This document shows positions 8,905 to 22,300 of a DNA stretch of 64,000 nt, piece by piece. Under the pieces are notes generated by a model that was not told the DNA's origin, did not search any database, and saw nothing but the letters and a program-made list of their open reading frames with translations. The position numbers were made by a program, and so were the translations under genes. Origin of the DNA: Lycium barbarum (lineage: Eukaryota; Streptophyta; Magnoliopsida; Solanales; Solanaceae). Where the stretch lies: assembly GCF_019175385.1 (NCBI RefSeq), contig NC_083341.1, forward strand, positions 64,141,800-64,205,799. The letters run 5' to 3'. Position 1 is the stretch's first letter. Every line of letters starts with the position of its first letter.

Positions 8905-11900
8905 ATGCCTAAAAAGGAAAGGCTACGGCAGCCCAAAAGGGCAAGACGGTGGCAAAGAAGCGGGCTAAGAAAGCACCGCCACCGGTAGTAGAGGAAAGCC
9001 TGTGATTTCATTACTTTGAATCCTCCGGAATTCTTTGGGTCAAAGCCGAAGGAGGATCCTCAGGATTTCATCGATGGTATGCTAAGGGCGCTCCGATTGA
9101 AACATGCTTCAGACACCGAGTCGGTAGAGCTAGCGTCATATAGATTGAGAGATGTCTCGATCCAGTGGTATACAATATGGATGGCTTCACGGGGAGCCAA
9201 TGCACCTCCCCCGGTATGGCAAGAGTTTGTTGATGCTTTTCTCCGTCACTATATGCCTCCAGATGTTCGGCGAGCAAGGGCTGATAAATTCTTAAATTTG
9301 AGGCAAGGTAGTATGAGTGCCCTAGAGTATAGCCTCCGCTTTAACTCCTTGGCTAGGTATGCTTCGGCCATGGTGGAAGATATGGGCGACAGGGTACACC
9401 GGTTCGTAAAGGGCCTAGGGCCACACTTGATGGATAAATGCTTGACTGCGTCCCTTCAGGACGGTATGGATATTGCACGCATTCAGGCACATGCCCAGGA
9501 ATTAGAGGAACACCTACAGCAGCGGAGAAATGAACGTGAGCAGGATATGGGCCATAATAAGAGGGCCAGACCTTCGGGTTCGAGGAGCGAGTCCAGAGGC
9601 GGACACAGACAGCAGTTTCCCAGCCTTTCAGGCTATTCTATGACCAGTACACTTCCACAGTTCACGGGGCAGATATTTGACAGATCTACTCGTTCCGAGC
9701 CGAGTCAGGGTTATTCGGGGTCTCAGTTTAGAGGTGATTCAGGCCAGCCAAGGCCACCCGTACCACGATGTTCTCAGTGTGGAAAGTTGCATTGGGGTCA
9801 GTGCCGATCAGGTTCAGACGCTTGCTATTCATGTGGTCGGCCATGCCATATTATGCGTGATTGCCCCTCAGTACAGGGTAGAGGTAGGACCCAGCCATCA
9901 GGGTCGGTAGCCGGATCTTCGGCATCTGTACGCCCTACGGGGACAGGTTCACATGCGCCGGTCGGCCATGGTAGGGGTAGAGGCAGAGCTCCTAGTACTA
10001 GCGGTCCTCAGCACCGTATTTATGCTTTGGCTGGACGCCAAGATCTTGAGTCTTCTCTTGATGTGGTCACAGGTATATTATCGGTATTCTCTCATGATGT
10101 ATATGCTTTGATTGATCCGGGCTCCACATTATCATATGTTACTCCATATATTGCGGGTCGATTTATAATTGAGCCGGAGTCTATCAAACCTTTTGAGGTG
10201 TCTACATTCGTGGGTGAATCGGTAATAGCTAGCCGAGTATATAGGAATTGTGTGATTGTGATTTGTGATCGTCGTACCATGATTGATTTGCATGAGCTAG
10301 AAATGGTAGATTTTGACGTTATTATTGGCATGGATTTGTTGGCTTCTAGTTATACCTATGTTGATTGCCGAATGAAGATGGTTCGTTTCCAGTTTCCGGG
10401 AGAACCAGTCTTAGAATGGAAAGGGAATGCGGCATCACCAAAAGGTAGGTTTATTTCCTATCTAAAGGCAAGGAAGATGATCACGCAAGGGTGTATTTAT
10501 CACCTAGTGCGAGTTCAAGATGTAGAAGCTGAGTCGCCGACTCTTCCGTCAGTTCCGGTAGTGAACGAATTTCCGGATATGTTCCCGGAAGAGCTTCCAG
10601 GCCTTCCTCCCGAGCGAGAGATCGATTTTGCGATTGATGTGCTGCCAGACACTAATCCCATATCTATTCCTCCCTACAGGATGGCACCCACAGAGTTGAA
10701 AGAGTTGAAGGAGAAATTAAAAGACTTGCTTGAAAAAGGCTTCATTAGGCCTAGTTCATCCCCGTGGGGAGCATCCGTATTGTTCGTCCGGAAGAAGGAT
10801 GGCTCCTTGAGAATGTGCATTGATTATCGGCAATTGAATAAAGTGACAATTAAGAACAAGTATCCCCTCCCGAGGATTGATGATTTATTTGATCAATTGC
10901 AAGGTGCCAAATGGTTTTCAAAGATTGATTTGAGGTCCGGGTATCACCAAGTAAGAGTTAGGGAGAAAGATATCCCTAAGACAGCTTTCAGAACAAGATA
11001 TGGCCATTTCGAGTTCCGAGTAATGTCGTTTGGGCTAACCAATGCACCGGCAGTGTTTATGGACTTAATGAACAATGTATTCAGGCCTTTTCTGGATTTA
11101 TTCGTGATTGTATTCATCGATGATATCCTAGTGTATTCTAGATCCGAGGCAGAACATGCGGATCACTTGCGTGTTGTCCTTGGAGTTCTTCGAACTCGAG
11201 AGTTATTCGCGAAATTTTCCAAATACGAATTTTGGTTGAACTCAGTGGCTTTTCTGGGCCACATTGTTGCAGCTGACGGTGTTCAAGTGGATAGCCAAAA
11301 GATTGAGGCCGTGAAGACCTGGCCAAGGCCCACGACCCCTACGGAGGTTCGTAGCTTTTTGGGCTTAGCCGGTTATTACAGGAGATTTGTTGAGGGTTTC
11401 TCTTCTATTTCTGCACCGCTCACCAAGTTGACTCAGAAGACAACTATGTTTCAATGGACAGATGCTTGCGAGCGTAGTTTCCAAGAGTTGAAAGGCCGAC
11501 TGACTTCAGCCCCAGTCTTGACACTTCCAAAGGGATTGGAAGGATATGTTATTTATTGTGATGCTTCAGGCGTCGGGCTAGGCTGTGTATTGATGCAAAA
11601 TGGTAAGGTGATTGCGTATGCTTCTAGACAATTACGGAAACATGAGCAGAATTATCCTACCCATGACTTAGAATTGGCCGCGGTGGTCCATGCTTTAAAG
11701 ATATGGAGACTTTACTTATATGGTGTCCACGTGGATATTTATACAGATCATAAGAGTCTCCAGTACATCTTCAAGCAGAAAGAGTTGAATTTGCGGCAAT
11801 GACGATGGCTAGAGTTGCTAAAAGACTATGATGTTGAAATCCTATACCACCCCGAAAAGGCAAATGTTGTGGTTGATGCTCTTAGCCGTAGGTCGATGGG

Positions 11901-13494
11901 AAGTCTAAGTGAGGTACGACCAGAAAAGAAAGAGATGGCCCGTGATCTTCAGCAGTTAGCTAGCCTAGGAGTCCGAGTGGTGGACTCAGGTAGCAGCGGA
12001 GCTACTATTCAGAATTCAGCAGTTTCATCATTAGTAGCGGAAGTAAAAGAGCGACAATATGAGGATCCCATGCTAATGCAGTACAGAGATACACTCCCTC
12101 AGAAGGAGGGGTCATCATTTGACATTTCGGAAGATGGAGTTCTCCGATGTCGAGGCAGGTTATGTGTTCCCGATGTGGCAGGTCTACGCTATCAGATTTT
12201 GAGAGAAGCTCATTGTTCCCGTTACTCCGTACACCCCGGAGCGACGAAAATGTATCATGATCTTAAGACTATATATTGGTGGAATGGGATGAAGAAAGAC
12301 GTAGCGGAATTCGTAGCTCAGTGTCCTAATTGCCAACAAGTGAAGATAGAACACCAAAAGCCGGGTGGCTTATTGCAAGCTATAGAAATCCCAACTTGGA
12401 AGTGGGAAGTGATTAATGTGGATTTCATTACAGGGTTACCCCGTTCTCGACGTAAATATGATTCTATATGGGTGATCGTGGATAGGCTCACAAAGTCAGA
12501 GCATTTCTTACCGGTCAGAACGACCTATGTGGCAGAAGATTATGCCAAGCTTTATCTTAAAGAGATAGTGAGACTCCATGGCGTTCCGATATCTATTATC
12601 TCCGATAGAGGGACTCAGTTTACAGCCAAGTTTTGGGGGTCTTTCCAAGAAGGTTTAGGGACCCAAGTGCGCCTAAGCACGACATTTCACCCACAGACCG
12701 ATGGGCAAGCTGAACGTACTATTCAGACTCTTGAAGATATGTTACGGGCATGTATGATAGATTTTGGAGGAAATTGGGATGACCATTTTCCACTCATTGA
12801 GTTTGCTTACAATAACAGTTACCATTCTAGCATTCAAATGGCACCGTATGAAGCTCTATATGGGCGAAAGTGTAGGTCCCCAATTGGGTGGTTTGAAACC
12901 GGAGAAGCTAAGTTGATAGGGCCAGACTTGGTCCAGCAAGCAATAGAGAAAGTTAAGCTCATACAAGATCGGTTGCTAGCGGCTCAAAGTCGTCAGAAGT
13001 CCTATGCGGATAATCGTCGAAGAGACTTAGAGTTCCAAGTTAAGGATTGGGTATTCTTGAAAGTGTCACCAATGAAAGGCGTTATGAGATTTGGCAAAAA
13101 GGGGAAGCTCAGTCCCCGGTATATCGGACCCTATGAGATTATACGCAAAATAGGCAAAGTGGCCTATGAGCTAGATCTACCTCCAGATTTGGAGTCAGTC
13201 CATCCAGTATTTCATGTCTCGATGCTTCGGAAGTGTGTTGGAGATCCTACGAGGATCGTCCCAGTGAATGATATTCAAGTGACAGAAAAGCTAACTTATG
13301 ATGAAATGCCCTTTGCCATATTAGATAGGCAAGTACGGAGGCTTAGAAACAAAGAAGCGGCCTCAATTAAAGTGTTGTGGAGAAATAACAATCGAGAGGA
13401 AATGACATGGGAAGCGGAAGAGAATATGCGATCCAAATACCTACATTTATTTCGGCCCTTGGAAGAGGTCCAAGATGAGACGTCAAAATCATAA
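8905..13494 (+). pseudogene. gag-pol polyprotein of element 1, broken
   Basis: Encodes Gag, protease, reverse transcriptase, RNase H and integrase in one frame. Counted from 9016: Gag retrotransposon domain ~1-165; CCHC knuckle C-x2-C-x4-H-x4-C starting at residue 270; protease DPGST at ~367; RT with FIDD at ~701-703; RNase H Asp at ~849 (YCDASG); integrase zinc finger H..H..CPNC from ~1066; catalytic DD35E with codons at 12421, 12604 and 12712; then a GPY-type block and a chromodomain-like end (KVLWRNNNREEMTWE). Breaks: the first codons (ATG 8905) shift frame near 8915; a short KATAAQKGK-type N-terminus runs in another frame to TGA 9003-9005 and ~100 Gag residues present in element 2 are missing; TGA at 11800-11802 replaces an Arg codon between RNase H and integrase. 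Otherwise it is well preserved, suggesting recent loss. Confidence 0.92.
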
Positions 13495-13640
13495 GGTATG
13501 CATGTTTTCCCTTTTATACATTCAGGTCATGTGTGGCCAAATTTCTAGTGTTGTTGTATTATTGCCCTGTGAGGCATTGTTATTGTTTGTTGTTGTGACA
13601 GGGTGGTAGTGCCACATTACAGAGAAAACTCTGGCGAAAT
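13495..13640 (+). other. post-pol spacer of element 1, truncated
   Basis: Contains CCCTGTGAGGCATTGTT and CAGAGAAAACTCTGGCGAAA, close matches to element E at about 54985-55065. Families B and E therefore share the segment after pol. Homology breaks near 13640. Confidence 0.7.
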
Positions 13641-13759
13641 ATTTATAGGATATACATAGCAAAAGATATATGTACCAAAAGTGGACTCCAGGTCAAAAGG
13701 GGAGTACTCCGAAATAGCTGAAAGTGGAACCTACAGTGGTGGATCACCAATATTTGTAC

Positions 13760-13815
13760 CTGCGGGCATGAAACGCAGCCCCCGAAGAAAGGAGGTCAGT
13801 ACGAAAGATGTACTG
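13760..13815 (-). other. hairpin cluster, stems 1-3, in 3' LTR of element 2
   Basis: In LTR sense: CAGTAC/GTACTG, CCTCC/GGGGG (one U-G pair) and CTGCG/CGCAG. Stem 4 lies in the deleted end of this LTR. Confidence 0.6.
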
Positions 13816-14097
13816 AGTATGTAAAGCATAGCTGTCACGACCCAACCCCGTGGGCCCCGACTGGCACCCTAGCTGGGTACCCGTACATACCTACCTGACC
13901 GAATTTCGTATCGTACAGATTTTTTTTTTCAAACGGATATTACAGAAGTAGGCCGATACAGATGCGGCATGCGCGCAAACATATATATATACCTGAACAT
14001 GCAGACATTTACAGATAAGCCGATAAGGCTAACATACAGACGAAACCCGTAACCCACACATCTATCTACAGGCCTCTACAGACATACAGAATCATAT

Positions 14098-14315
14098 GAC
14101 GGGACAGGGCCCCGCCGTACCCAGAACTTCCATACATACAGAACATACGGAAAACAGAAGATATATATACCAAAGTACATGCTCCGAATCAAAAGGAGCT
14201 CTTCAAGATAGCAGAACCTGTGCCCTAGACTGGCGGCGTGTCACCGACTGCGCCTGTACCTGCGGGCATGTAACGCAGCCCCCGAAGAACCGGGGGTCAG
14301 TACAAAAATGTACCG
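14098..14315 (-). other. conserved hairpin cluster in solo LTR D
   Basis: In LTR sense: stem 1 CGGTAC/GTACTG (one G-U pair, 6-nt loop), stem 2 CCCCC/GGGGG, stem 3 CTGCG/CGCAG (14260-14315), stem 4 GGCGGG/CCCGTC with one G-U pair (14098-14116). Confidence 0.62.
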
Positions 14316-14442
14316 AGTATGTACAGCAGAAATATATCAAACATAATCATGATCTGGACCGGAAGCGCATAAATGTACTAGACTGGCTCATAAGCCGGAC
14401 AGACAGAGTCAAGTCCCGACAGACGGACATAATCATGGTCCA

Positions 14443-14531
14443 GACAGACAGAATCAGAATCCATATGGACATACAGAATCGGAATCCATACGGACATACA
14501 GAATCAGAATCCATACGGACATACAGACATA
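14443..14531. repeat. 25-bp tandem repeat in solo LTR D
   Basis: GGACATACAGAATC(A/G)GAATC starts at 14467, 14492 and 14517, preceded by a partial unit. Frames on both strands here are repeat shadows. Confidence 0.8.
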
Positions 14532-17031
14532 GTCGTAGTTCAGACGGACAGACAGAAGTATACCTGACAGAATTATGCATGCAGAGTAGTGCAGAATCAT
14601 ACTGAATCATACAGAATCATACAGAGGCATGTGCTTATATACATACTGATGGCACATGCATACAGACATACAGATCCCGGCCCTGTCTGGGGGCGCGGTA
14701 AACAGAACCCGGCCCTCTTAGTACGGGACGCGGTGGACAGACAGAATCAGATCAGATCATATGCCATCCTGGCCGCCATCCCCATACACAGATCATAGTA
14801 TCATACAGACATACAGATCCCGGCCCGTACGCCGAGGGACGCGGTGAACAATGCAGAGAAATATGCACGATAACAGAACCTGGCCCGGGACGCAGTGAAG
14901 GAATGCATTGAGACAGCCACGAACAGATCCATGGGAAACCACATACATACAGACTCAATCAGACTAAAGGGTGCCAAACGACGAGCCAAAATCAGAGTAT
15001 ACGGATAGTATGCATAGTACGCGCCTATATCCTACTTGGGAAGGCACGACAGATTATTATCAGAATCGGATTCTCAGATGTTCAGAAGTTATTTTATAAG
15101 AATTTCATAAAAATAGTTGTATCATAATCAAAATAATAGTTCAGATGGTTTCTGAGAAAATCGGATAAAACGGAAGTATTTAAAGTATTACAGAAGATAT
15201 CGGGCCTTGCGGGCCCGCCTCGGACCAACTCGAGGAAACATATGTAAATTATCGCTAATAGACCTTATGAGGTCATCCATAATCGTTTGGAAGGGTTCCG
15301 ACTCCGTTTAGGGAAATTTTGTACAAAAACTCACTTTAAAGGCAATTTGTAAGAAAATAGCTTCAATTGAATTGAAGGAATTGGAGCGGTTTTCCGTCTC
15401 GAATTCCGGGGAACGGAGTCGTACTTAAGGCTCGCGGCCGAGCCTATCACATCCAGAACATGCCTAGGAACAAAGGGAAATGCTTCACATACCTCGATAG
15501 CGCCTTACGCTCGCTTGGCGTCGATCCCAATCTCGTCCAAAATCTAGAAATGGTCAAGTTTACCATTTGTTAGTTTCAAACTTTTCAATAATCCAACTTA
15601 ACACATGTTTGCCTACCGAAATTTCGGCAGCATTTCCTCTGTATATAAGACATCCCCGAGACTTAGCTCGGCTCAATTCACTACACAACAACCCAGAACA
15701 ACAGCAAAAACAACAACAGACATTAAAACACACACTATGGCATCACTAGCCATCGTTTCGGCATAACGACACATCTTTCGTTTCAAACTTACATTTCCAA
15801 ACCAAACTTGTTATTTTGATATTCATCACCCACCAAATTCATTACAACATACATCGGAAGCATCCATACCATTTTCACCCAATAATCATAAGGTATGCCA
15901 ACATTCAAACTTTCCATTAAGCCACTACTTTTCCAATTTTTCCTAACCTTCAACATACAAGTTCATTATACATTTCCATCTTCCAAATTCATCCACAATA
16001 ATCATAATTTTCCTCTTGATACTTTCATTTCCATTTTTACATAAACCATAACAAAGTTGTATGTTTTCCTACAACAACTTAATAACCATTAAGTTCCTTC
16101 ACTCTCCTCACATAATCCATGATTAAAACAACCAAAATATTAATTCAAATCAGTCCATCAATTTCAATTAAAACAGCCCCTCACCCATAAATTTCAACAA
16201 AACAACAAACGAGTTTATAATGCTGTTTTCTCCGTTCTAATTCGTTAAAACTCTAAATAAACACTTTAATAACATAAAAGGAATTTTATAAATACCTTAT
16301 CAGAAGATCCACCACGAAAATTTCATCCCCCAAGACCAATATTTATCTCAAATTGAAGGCAACGCAACGTACAACGTTTTTCTCTTCATGAGCTTCGGGA
16401 TTCAGAGCTCGGATTTTGATCAAAATGACCTTCTTAGCCTTGAAGTTTTCTCTCTCTCTCTCTAATGGAATTTTCTGGATCTTTTCTGATCTGAAATGTG
16501 GAGGAGGAGGCTGAAAACTCCCTTAAATAATAAGGAAATGGGCCTGACCCGGATTGGAATCGGGTTGGGCCCATTTCACTGCCCAGCTTGACCTTTCCGC
16601 CTTAAAATGTCCATATCTCCTTGTACCGACGTCGCCTGGGAGCCCACGACCTACCGTTGGAAAGCTATTTCAATTATCTACAACTTTTATCTCTGGGAAT
16701 TTTCCCAAATTCTAAACTTATAATGCCGTTTTTGCCCCTCCAAGTCAGGTCATCCGAAAACGTTTTCTTAAAAATATTCGTTTGGAGGGCTTCCACTTTG
16801 ATTTGGCCCCAGGGCCCTTCACGGGTTGTGTTTAACTTTACATATACGATTCATATAACTTTTCACATGTCCCAAAAAAAAAAATAGATGTGTGGGCCCC
16901 ACCTCAGCTTACAAATAATTCGACGTTCGAAAATGCAGGATATAACAATAGCGTACAGAATTATAGGCCACAACTGAAAGCAAACAAGATACAAAAGGGA
17001 AGCACTGAATGATATATCAAAATTTGTAGCA

Positions 17032-17034
<3 letters not shown>

Positions 17035-17064
<30 letters not shown>
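17035..17064. repeat. (AT)n microsatellite in 3' LTR of element 2
   Basis: About 30 bp of AT dinucleotides. The same site in the partner LTR carries about 56 bp. Confidence 0.9.
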
Positions 17065-17067
<3 letters not shown>

Positions 17068-19295
17068 GCAAATAAAATCATGCAAGGCTCAAGAACGTGG
17101 TCACCACTCCGACGCTGGTGCCACACACAGCATAACTCCAGAAGGTTCAAATCTCCGTACATCCCCGAGCACACATATCATCATACATATCACCAGCCAT
17201 ATCACAGCATAACAACAAACGGAACCCGACCCTATGGCGAGGCCTCGGGAACCGTAACACAGCATACGACCGAATTTATCATAGCGCGCACGAATCATAA
17301 CCGGCCCGGGAACCGGTGAACGAATCATAATAAGGGCACGAGCGGAGTCGTGAGCAAACAATGCAATTTGTATGTCAAAACGTTCTTTAGAACTTGATAA
17401 AATCATAAGTCAAGTCTTTAGTAAAAATAGTCGAACAATTAGTTAGTACGGAGTTCATTTTACAAAAGTGCTCCCGAAATGGTATTTATAACCCAAAACA
17501 TAGTTTAGCATATTGTGTTAATCAAAACATTATTTTATAATAGACGATTTCACAGTTAAAGGTCCCTTGTCAAACTTTTACAAAAAGAGAGCCTAATAGA
17601 ACAAACAAGGCATCTCGGGGTTAGCGGGCCCACCTCGGGTCAAGTCGAGGTGGCGGACAAGAATCACGGACATTTGGGGTCTATGGGATCATACATAAAG
17701 GTTTCGAAGTGATCCGACGACGTTTGCATAAGTTTCAGACACTTGGTTCCTTTCTAGCCAAAATAAGGTGTTTAAGCTTCAATTCAATTGAATGAATAGT
17801 AGACATTTTATAATTCGCATTTCGAGGAGCAGGATTGCTCCCGGGGTTCCGATATCAACCTAGCATACCTAAGACATGCCAAAAGAAGGAGTGGGTAGCC
17901 TTACATACCTTATATACGACTTACGCTCGCCCAACACTTAAGTCCCGTTTCGCTCAGAATCTGCAAATGGTCAAAGTTACCAATTAGAGATTTCAAGGCT
18001 TAAGAATTCACTTACCTTAATTTTTTGTCTACCGAAATTTCGGCAGCATTTCCCCTATATATATAACACCCCCGAGACTTAGCTCGGCTCAATATATATC
18101 AACACAGCAACCCACAACATCACAAACATCATAAGCCACAACAAAAGTCACTATAGCGTCAATATTCTTCCTTTCTATATAAATCGCCAACTTTCATTCA
18201 AACTTCGCAATACCAAACTAATTTCCACATTATCGTATTCACTTCCTCATTCAAGGTTATTCAAACATATTCCAATAATGTTCCAAGCAACATACATAAG
18301 TTCAAACGATTCGTCACTTTCCATATCGCATCCAAAACGTCAACAATTACGACGAACATACTAACTCGCGTTGTTTCATTCCAAATTCGTTAACAACAAC
18401 CATAATTCACATTTTAAAATCTTACTTTCACAATTATACAAGAATATACAAAATCATATACTTTCCCATAAAAACCCGCAACCATTTCCAATGCCAATTC
18501 AACTCGTTAAACATTCATTTACGTCATAAATGTCGCAACGACGCAACTAACAAACTAAACAAAATCAAACTCATCTTGCCTTCCACAATACATGGCTCAC
18601 GGCCAACTACACCCTTCACACACACACACACCATGCATATACACACCAAAATCCCATAATCTTCATGCAATTCTAATCACTATCACATTCATACAAGTTC
18701 CATAACTCAAAAGTGACAAAATCCTTACCTTTTCTTGAAAATCCGACTTGTCGCAAACGTGATCCTTTCGCCAAATAAATTGTATCACGTCGGAGAGCGT
18801 CTTGTACTTGTTACAACTACAAGAAGGACACGATTTTTAGATTAGAAACAAGGGCTTGGGAATTTTTTTTTGTTTTTGAAGGGGGTTCGGCCGAGAGCCT
18901 CTAATGAGGTGTTCTTCAATTTTTTTTTTGTGTTTGATTTGGTTTCTTGAAAGTTCTAAAGTGCATATGGATATATATCTTGATTAAGGGTCATGTGATA
19001 ATCACATGACCACTTAAAATGGGGCTTGGGCCAAGCCTTTGGCCGGCTACCCCTAGAACTTGGGCTCCAATTTTCATCAAATTTTTCTTGGCCCAATTCG
19101 TTAAAATCTCGTTTTGTAATTCCCGAAACTAATTTCCGAAATTCCAATTTTTGCCCTTGGACTTCCTTCACATTTCCACACCAATATTTTCATAAACAAC
19201 ATAGACATTTTAACTAAAATCAATTATTTCCTTATAACATGCAAGTCTTAATTATTTTCACGATTTCCGATTATGCAAAAACACGGGATATAACA

Positions 19296-19331
19296 TTCTC
19301 CCCCCCTTAAGAACATTCGTCCCCGAATGTT
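19296..19331 (-). other. polypurine tract and adjacent perfect dyad of element 2
   Basis: On the minus strand AAGGGGGGGAGAA abuts the LTR start. Just upstream is AACATTCG-4 nt-CGAATGTT (19312-19331), a perfect 8-bp inverted repeat that also occurs before the purine tract of element E. The tract primes plus-strand DNA; the dyad's role is unknown. Confidence 0.8.
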
Positions 19332-19393
19332 AAATTAGTCTTATAATATAACGGGGGAGTCCCTGTGTATATTGGCATACGTAATTCATTTTG

Positions 19394-22300
19394 TCAATCA
19401 ACACAACAAACTGAAAAGTTTAGATTACCTATGGACGTCGGGAACAAGTGGGGGTATTTCTTCTTCATCTCATCTTCCGCCTCCCAGATCATTTCCTCCC
19501 GATTGTTGTTGCGCCACAGGACTTTAACAGAAGGCACTTCCTTAGTGCGTAGTCTCTGTACCTGTCGGTCCAGAATAGTTATAGGCTGCTCTTCATAAGA
19601 CAGAGCTTCCGTTACCTGAATTTCATCCACTGGGAATATTCTGGAAGGATCACCAATACATTTTCGCAGCATGGACACATGAAATACCGGGTGTACTGCC
19701 TCCAAATCGGATGGTAAGTCAAGCTCATAGGCGACCTCGCCTATCTTTCGCACGATCTGATATGGCCCGATATACCGCGGGCTCAACTTACCCTTTTTAT
19801 CGAATCTCATAACACCCTTCATAGGCGACACCTTCAGAAATACCCAGTCGCCAATCTGGAACTCTAACGGTCGACGTAGTCTATCTGCATAAGCTTTCTG
19901 TCGACTCTGAGCAGCCAATAATCACTCCCGAATAAGCTTTACCTTATCTACTGCTTCCTGGATCACCTCTGTCCCAATTAGCTTAGTTTCGCCTACGTCA
20001 AACCAGCCAATAGGAGATCTGCATTTTCTACCATACAGGGCTTCGTACGGCGCCATCTGAATACTGGAGTGATAACTGTTATTATAAGAAAACTCAATAA
20101 GCGGCAAGTGATCATCCCAGCTGCCCCTGAAATCAATAACGCAGGCCCGCAACATATCTTCCTGTGTCTGAATAGTGCGCTCGGCCTGCCAGTCGGACTG
20201 AGGATGAAAAGATGTACTGAGGCTCACCTGAGTCCCTAACCCCTCCTGAAATGACCTCCAGATATTTTCCGTAAACTGGGCACCTCGGTCAGTAATATTA
20301 GATACAGGGACTCCGTGGAGTCTGACTATCTCTCTGATATATAATCTAGCATAATCCTCAGCCGAATAAGTAGTCTGGACTGGGAAAAAGTAGGCTGATT
20401 TCATCAGTCTGTCAATAATAACCCAAATAGAATCGTACCTGCGTGGAGTGCGCGGTAACCCAACAACGAAGTCCATATTAATCATCTCCCATTTCCAGGC
20501 TGGTATTTCCATCTCCTGTAATAATCCACCGGGCATATGATGTTCAATTTTTACTTGCTGGCAATTCGGGCACTGACTAACGAACTCGGCAATATCTTTC
20601 TTCATACCGTCCCACCAGTACAAACACCTGAGATCATGATACATTTTAGTGCAACCAGGATGAACAGAATATCGTGCATTATGCGCCTCGCCCATAATTT
20701 GTCGCCGTAAGCTTGCAACATCCGGTACACAGAATCTGCCTTCATATAATAATACCCCTTCAGGCGAAATTTCAAACGGAGTCTTTTCTTTATTAAGGGC
20801 CACATCTCTGTACTGAACCAGAACAGGATCCTCGAACTGACGCTGCTTTACCTCTTCTATAATAGATGATTCAGCAACTGCACGAACAGAAATCCCAGAA
20901 TCTCCAGAATCTGCCAAACGAACTCCAAGGCTGGCCAACTGATGAATTTCACGAACCAAGTCCTTCTTACCAGGTGGTACATCAGCCAAGCTGCCCATGG
21001 ACTTGCGGCTAAGCGCATCCGCTACCACATTGGCTTTCCCAGGATGGTACAGAATATCAACGTCATAATCTTTCAGTAACTCAAGCCATCTCCTCTGCCG
21101 CAAATTCAGTTCTTTCTGCTTAAAAATATACTGGAGACTCTTATGGTCCGTATAAATATCAACATGGACCCCATATAAATAATGCCGCCAAATCTTCAAA
21201 GCATGAATCACCGCGGCTAACTCAAGATCATGAGTGGGATAATTTTTCTCGTGCGGTCTGAGCTGCCGGGAAGCATAGGCTATGACTCGACCGTGCTGCA
21301 TCAACACGCAACCTATCCCAATACCAGAGGCATCACAGTAGACAACATACCCGTCTGATCCTTCTGGATGAGCTAATACTGGTGCTGTAATTAATTTTTC
21401 TTTCAACATCTGAAAGCTGCGCTCGCAGGCATCGGTCCACTGAAATTTCGCTGCTTTCTGAGTAAGCTTCGTCAGTGGTGCTGCAATAGAAGAAAGATTT
21501 TCCACGAACCTCCGATAATATCCGGCTAACCCCAGAAAACTGCGCACCTCTGTCGGTAGCTTCAATTTTCTGCGTATCGACCCGAATACCGTCTGCTCCG
21601 ACAATATGCCCCAAGAATGCCACAGAAGTTAACCAGAATTCACATTTGGAAAATTTAGCATATAATTTCTGTTGGCGAAGAATACCAAGTACCGTCCTCA
21701 AATGATCTGAATGCTCCTCTGCTGATCGCGAGTAAATCAGAATATCATCAATAAACATAATCACGAACATATCCAAGAAAGGCCGAAATACCCGATTCAT
21801 CAGATCCATAAATACTGCTGGAGCATTAGTCAACCCGAAAGACATAACTCTGAATTCACAATGCCCGTACCGGGTCCTGAAAGCAGTCTTCGGGATATCT
21901 GATTCTCGCACTCGCACCTGATGATAACCCGAACGCAAATCTATCTTTGAAAAATATTTAGAACCCTGCAACTGGTCAAACAAATCATCAATCCGGGGGA
22001 GGGGATATTTATTCTTTATAGTCACCTTATTTAGTTGCCGATAATCAATACACATTCGCAGTGACCCGTCTTTCTTTCTTACAAATAATACTGGCGCTCC
22101 CCAGGGTGATGTACTGGGTCTGATAAAGCCTTTATCTAACAAATCTTTCAGCTGCTCCTTCAATTCCTTCAATTCTGCCGGTGCCATTCTGTACGGAGGG
22201 ATAGATATAGGCTGCGTATCTGGCAACAAGTCTATAGCGAAATCTATCTTCCGTTCAGGCGGAAGACCCGGAAGCTCATCTGGAAACACATCTGGGAACT

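Larger units (their letters stand above)
6353..13640 (+). mobile_element. element 1: Ty3/gypsy chromovirus (Tekay/Del-like), family B, 3' end lost
   Basis: Structure is 5' LTR (6353-8694), primer site (8699-8710), leader, gag-pol (8905-13494) and a short post-pol piece. The 5' flank is GTAAC. No matching 3' LTR or second GTAAC is found: homology stops near 13640, where a reverse-oriented family C LTR begins. The 3' spacer and LTR were therefore deleted, or the sequence was rearranged. Family B LTRs recur as a solo copy at 40437-42705. The lineage is inferred from the C-terminal chromodomain-like block and the long LTRs. Confidence 0.85.
13833..16947 (-). mobile_element. solo LTR, family D, nested in element 2
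   Basis: Ends are TGTCACGACCCAACCCCGTG at 13833 and GGATATAACA at 16947 (plus strand), i.e. TGTTATATCC...GGGTCGTGACA in LTR sense. A perfect 5-bp TSD ATAGC lies at 13828-13832 and 16948-16952. The partner LTR of element 2 has the empty site (GCATAGAGTACAG near 24982-24994). The LTR holds a donor-like AG|GTATGT (minus, 15487-15494), GC-rich CCCGGCCC motifs (14670-14890) and the hairpin cluster. No coding region belongs to it. Confidence 0.93.
13641..19295 (-). repeat. 3' LTR of element 2 (family C), interrupted and truncated
   Basis: Two blocks, 13641-13832 and 16948-19295, align with the 5' LTR (24800-27361). The edge at 19295 is TGTTATATCCCGTGTTTTTG on the minus strand. The copy has a shorter AT run than its partner LTR and a nested family D solo LTR. 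A donor-like GTATGT lies at 17923-17928 on the minus strand. Confidence 0.88.

Noticed and set aside
13833..13843. TGTCACGACCC as the true end of element 2
   Set aside because: The flanking ATAGC duplication and the empty site in the partner LTR show it belongs to nested solo LTR D.
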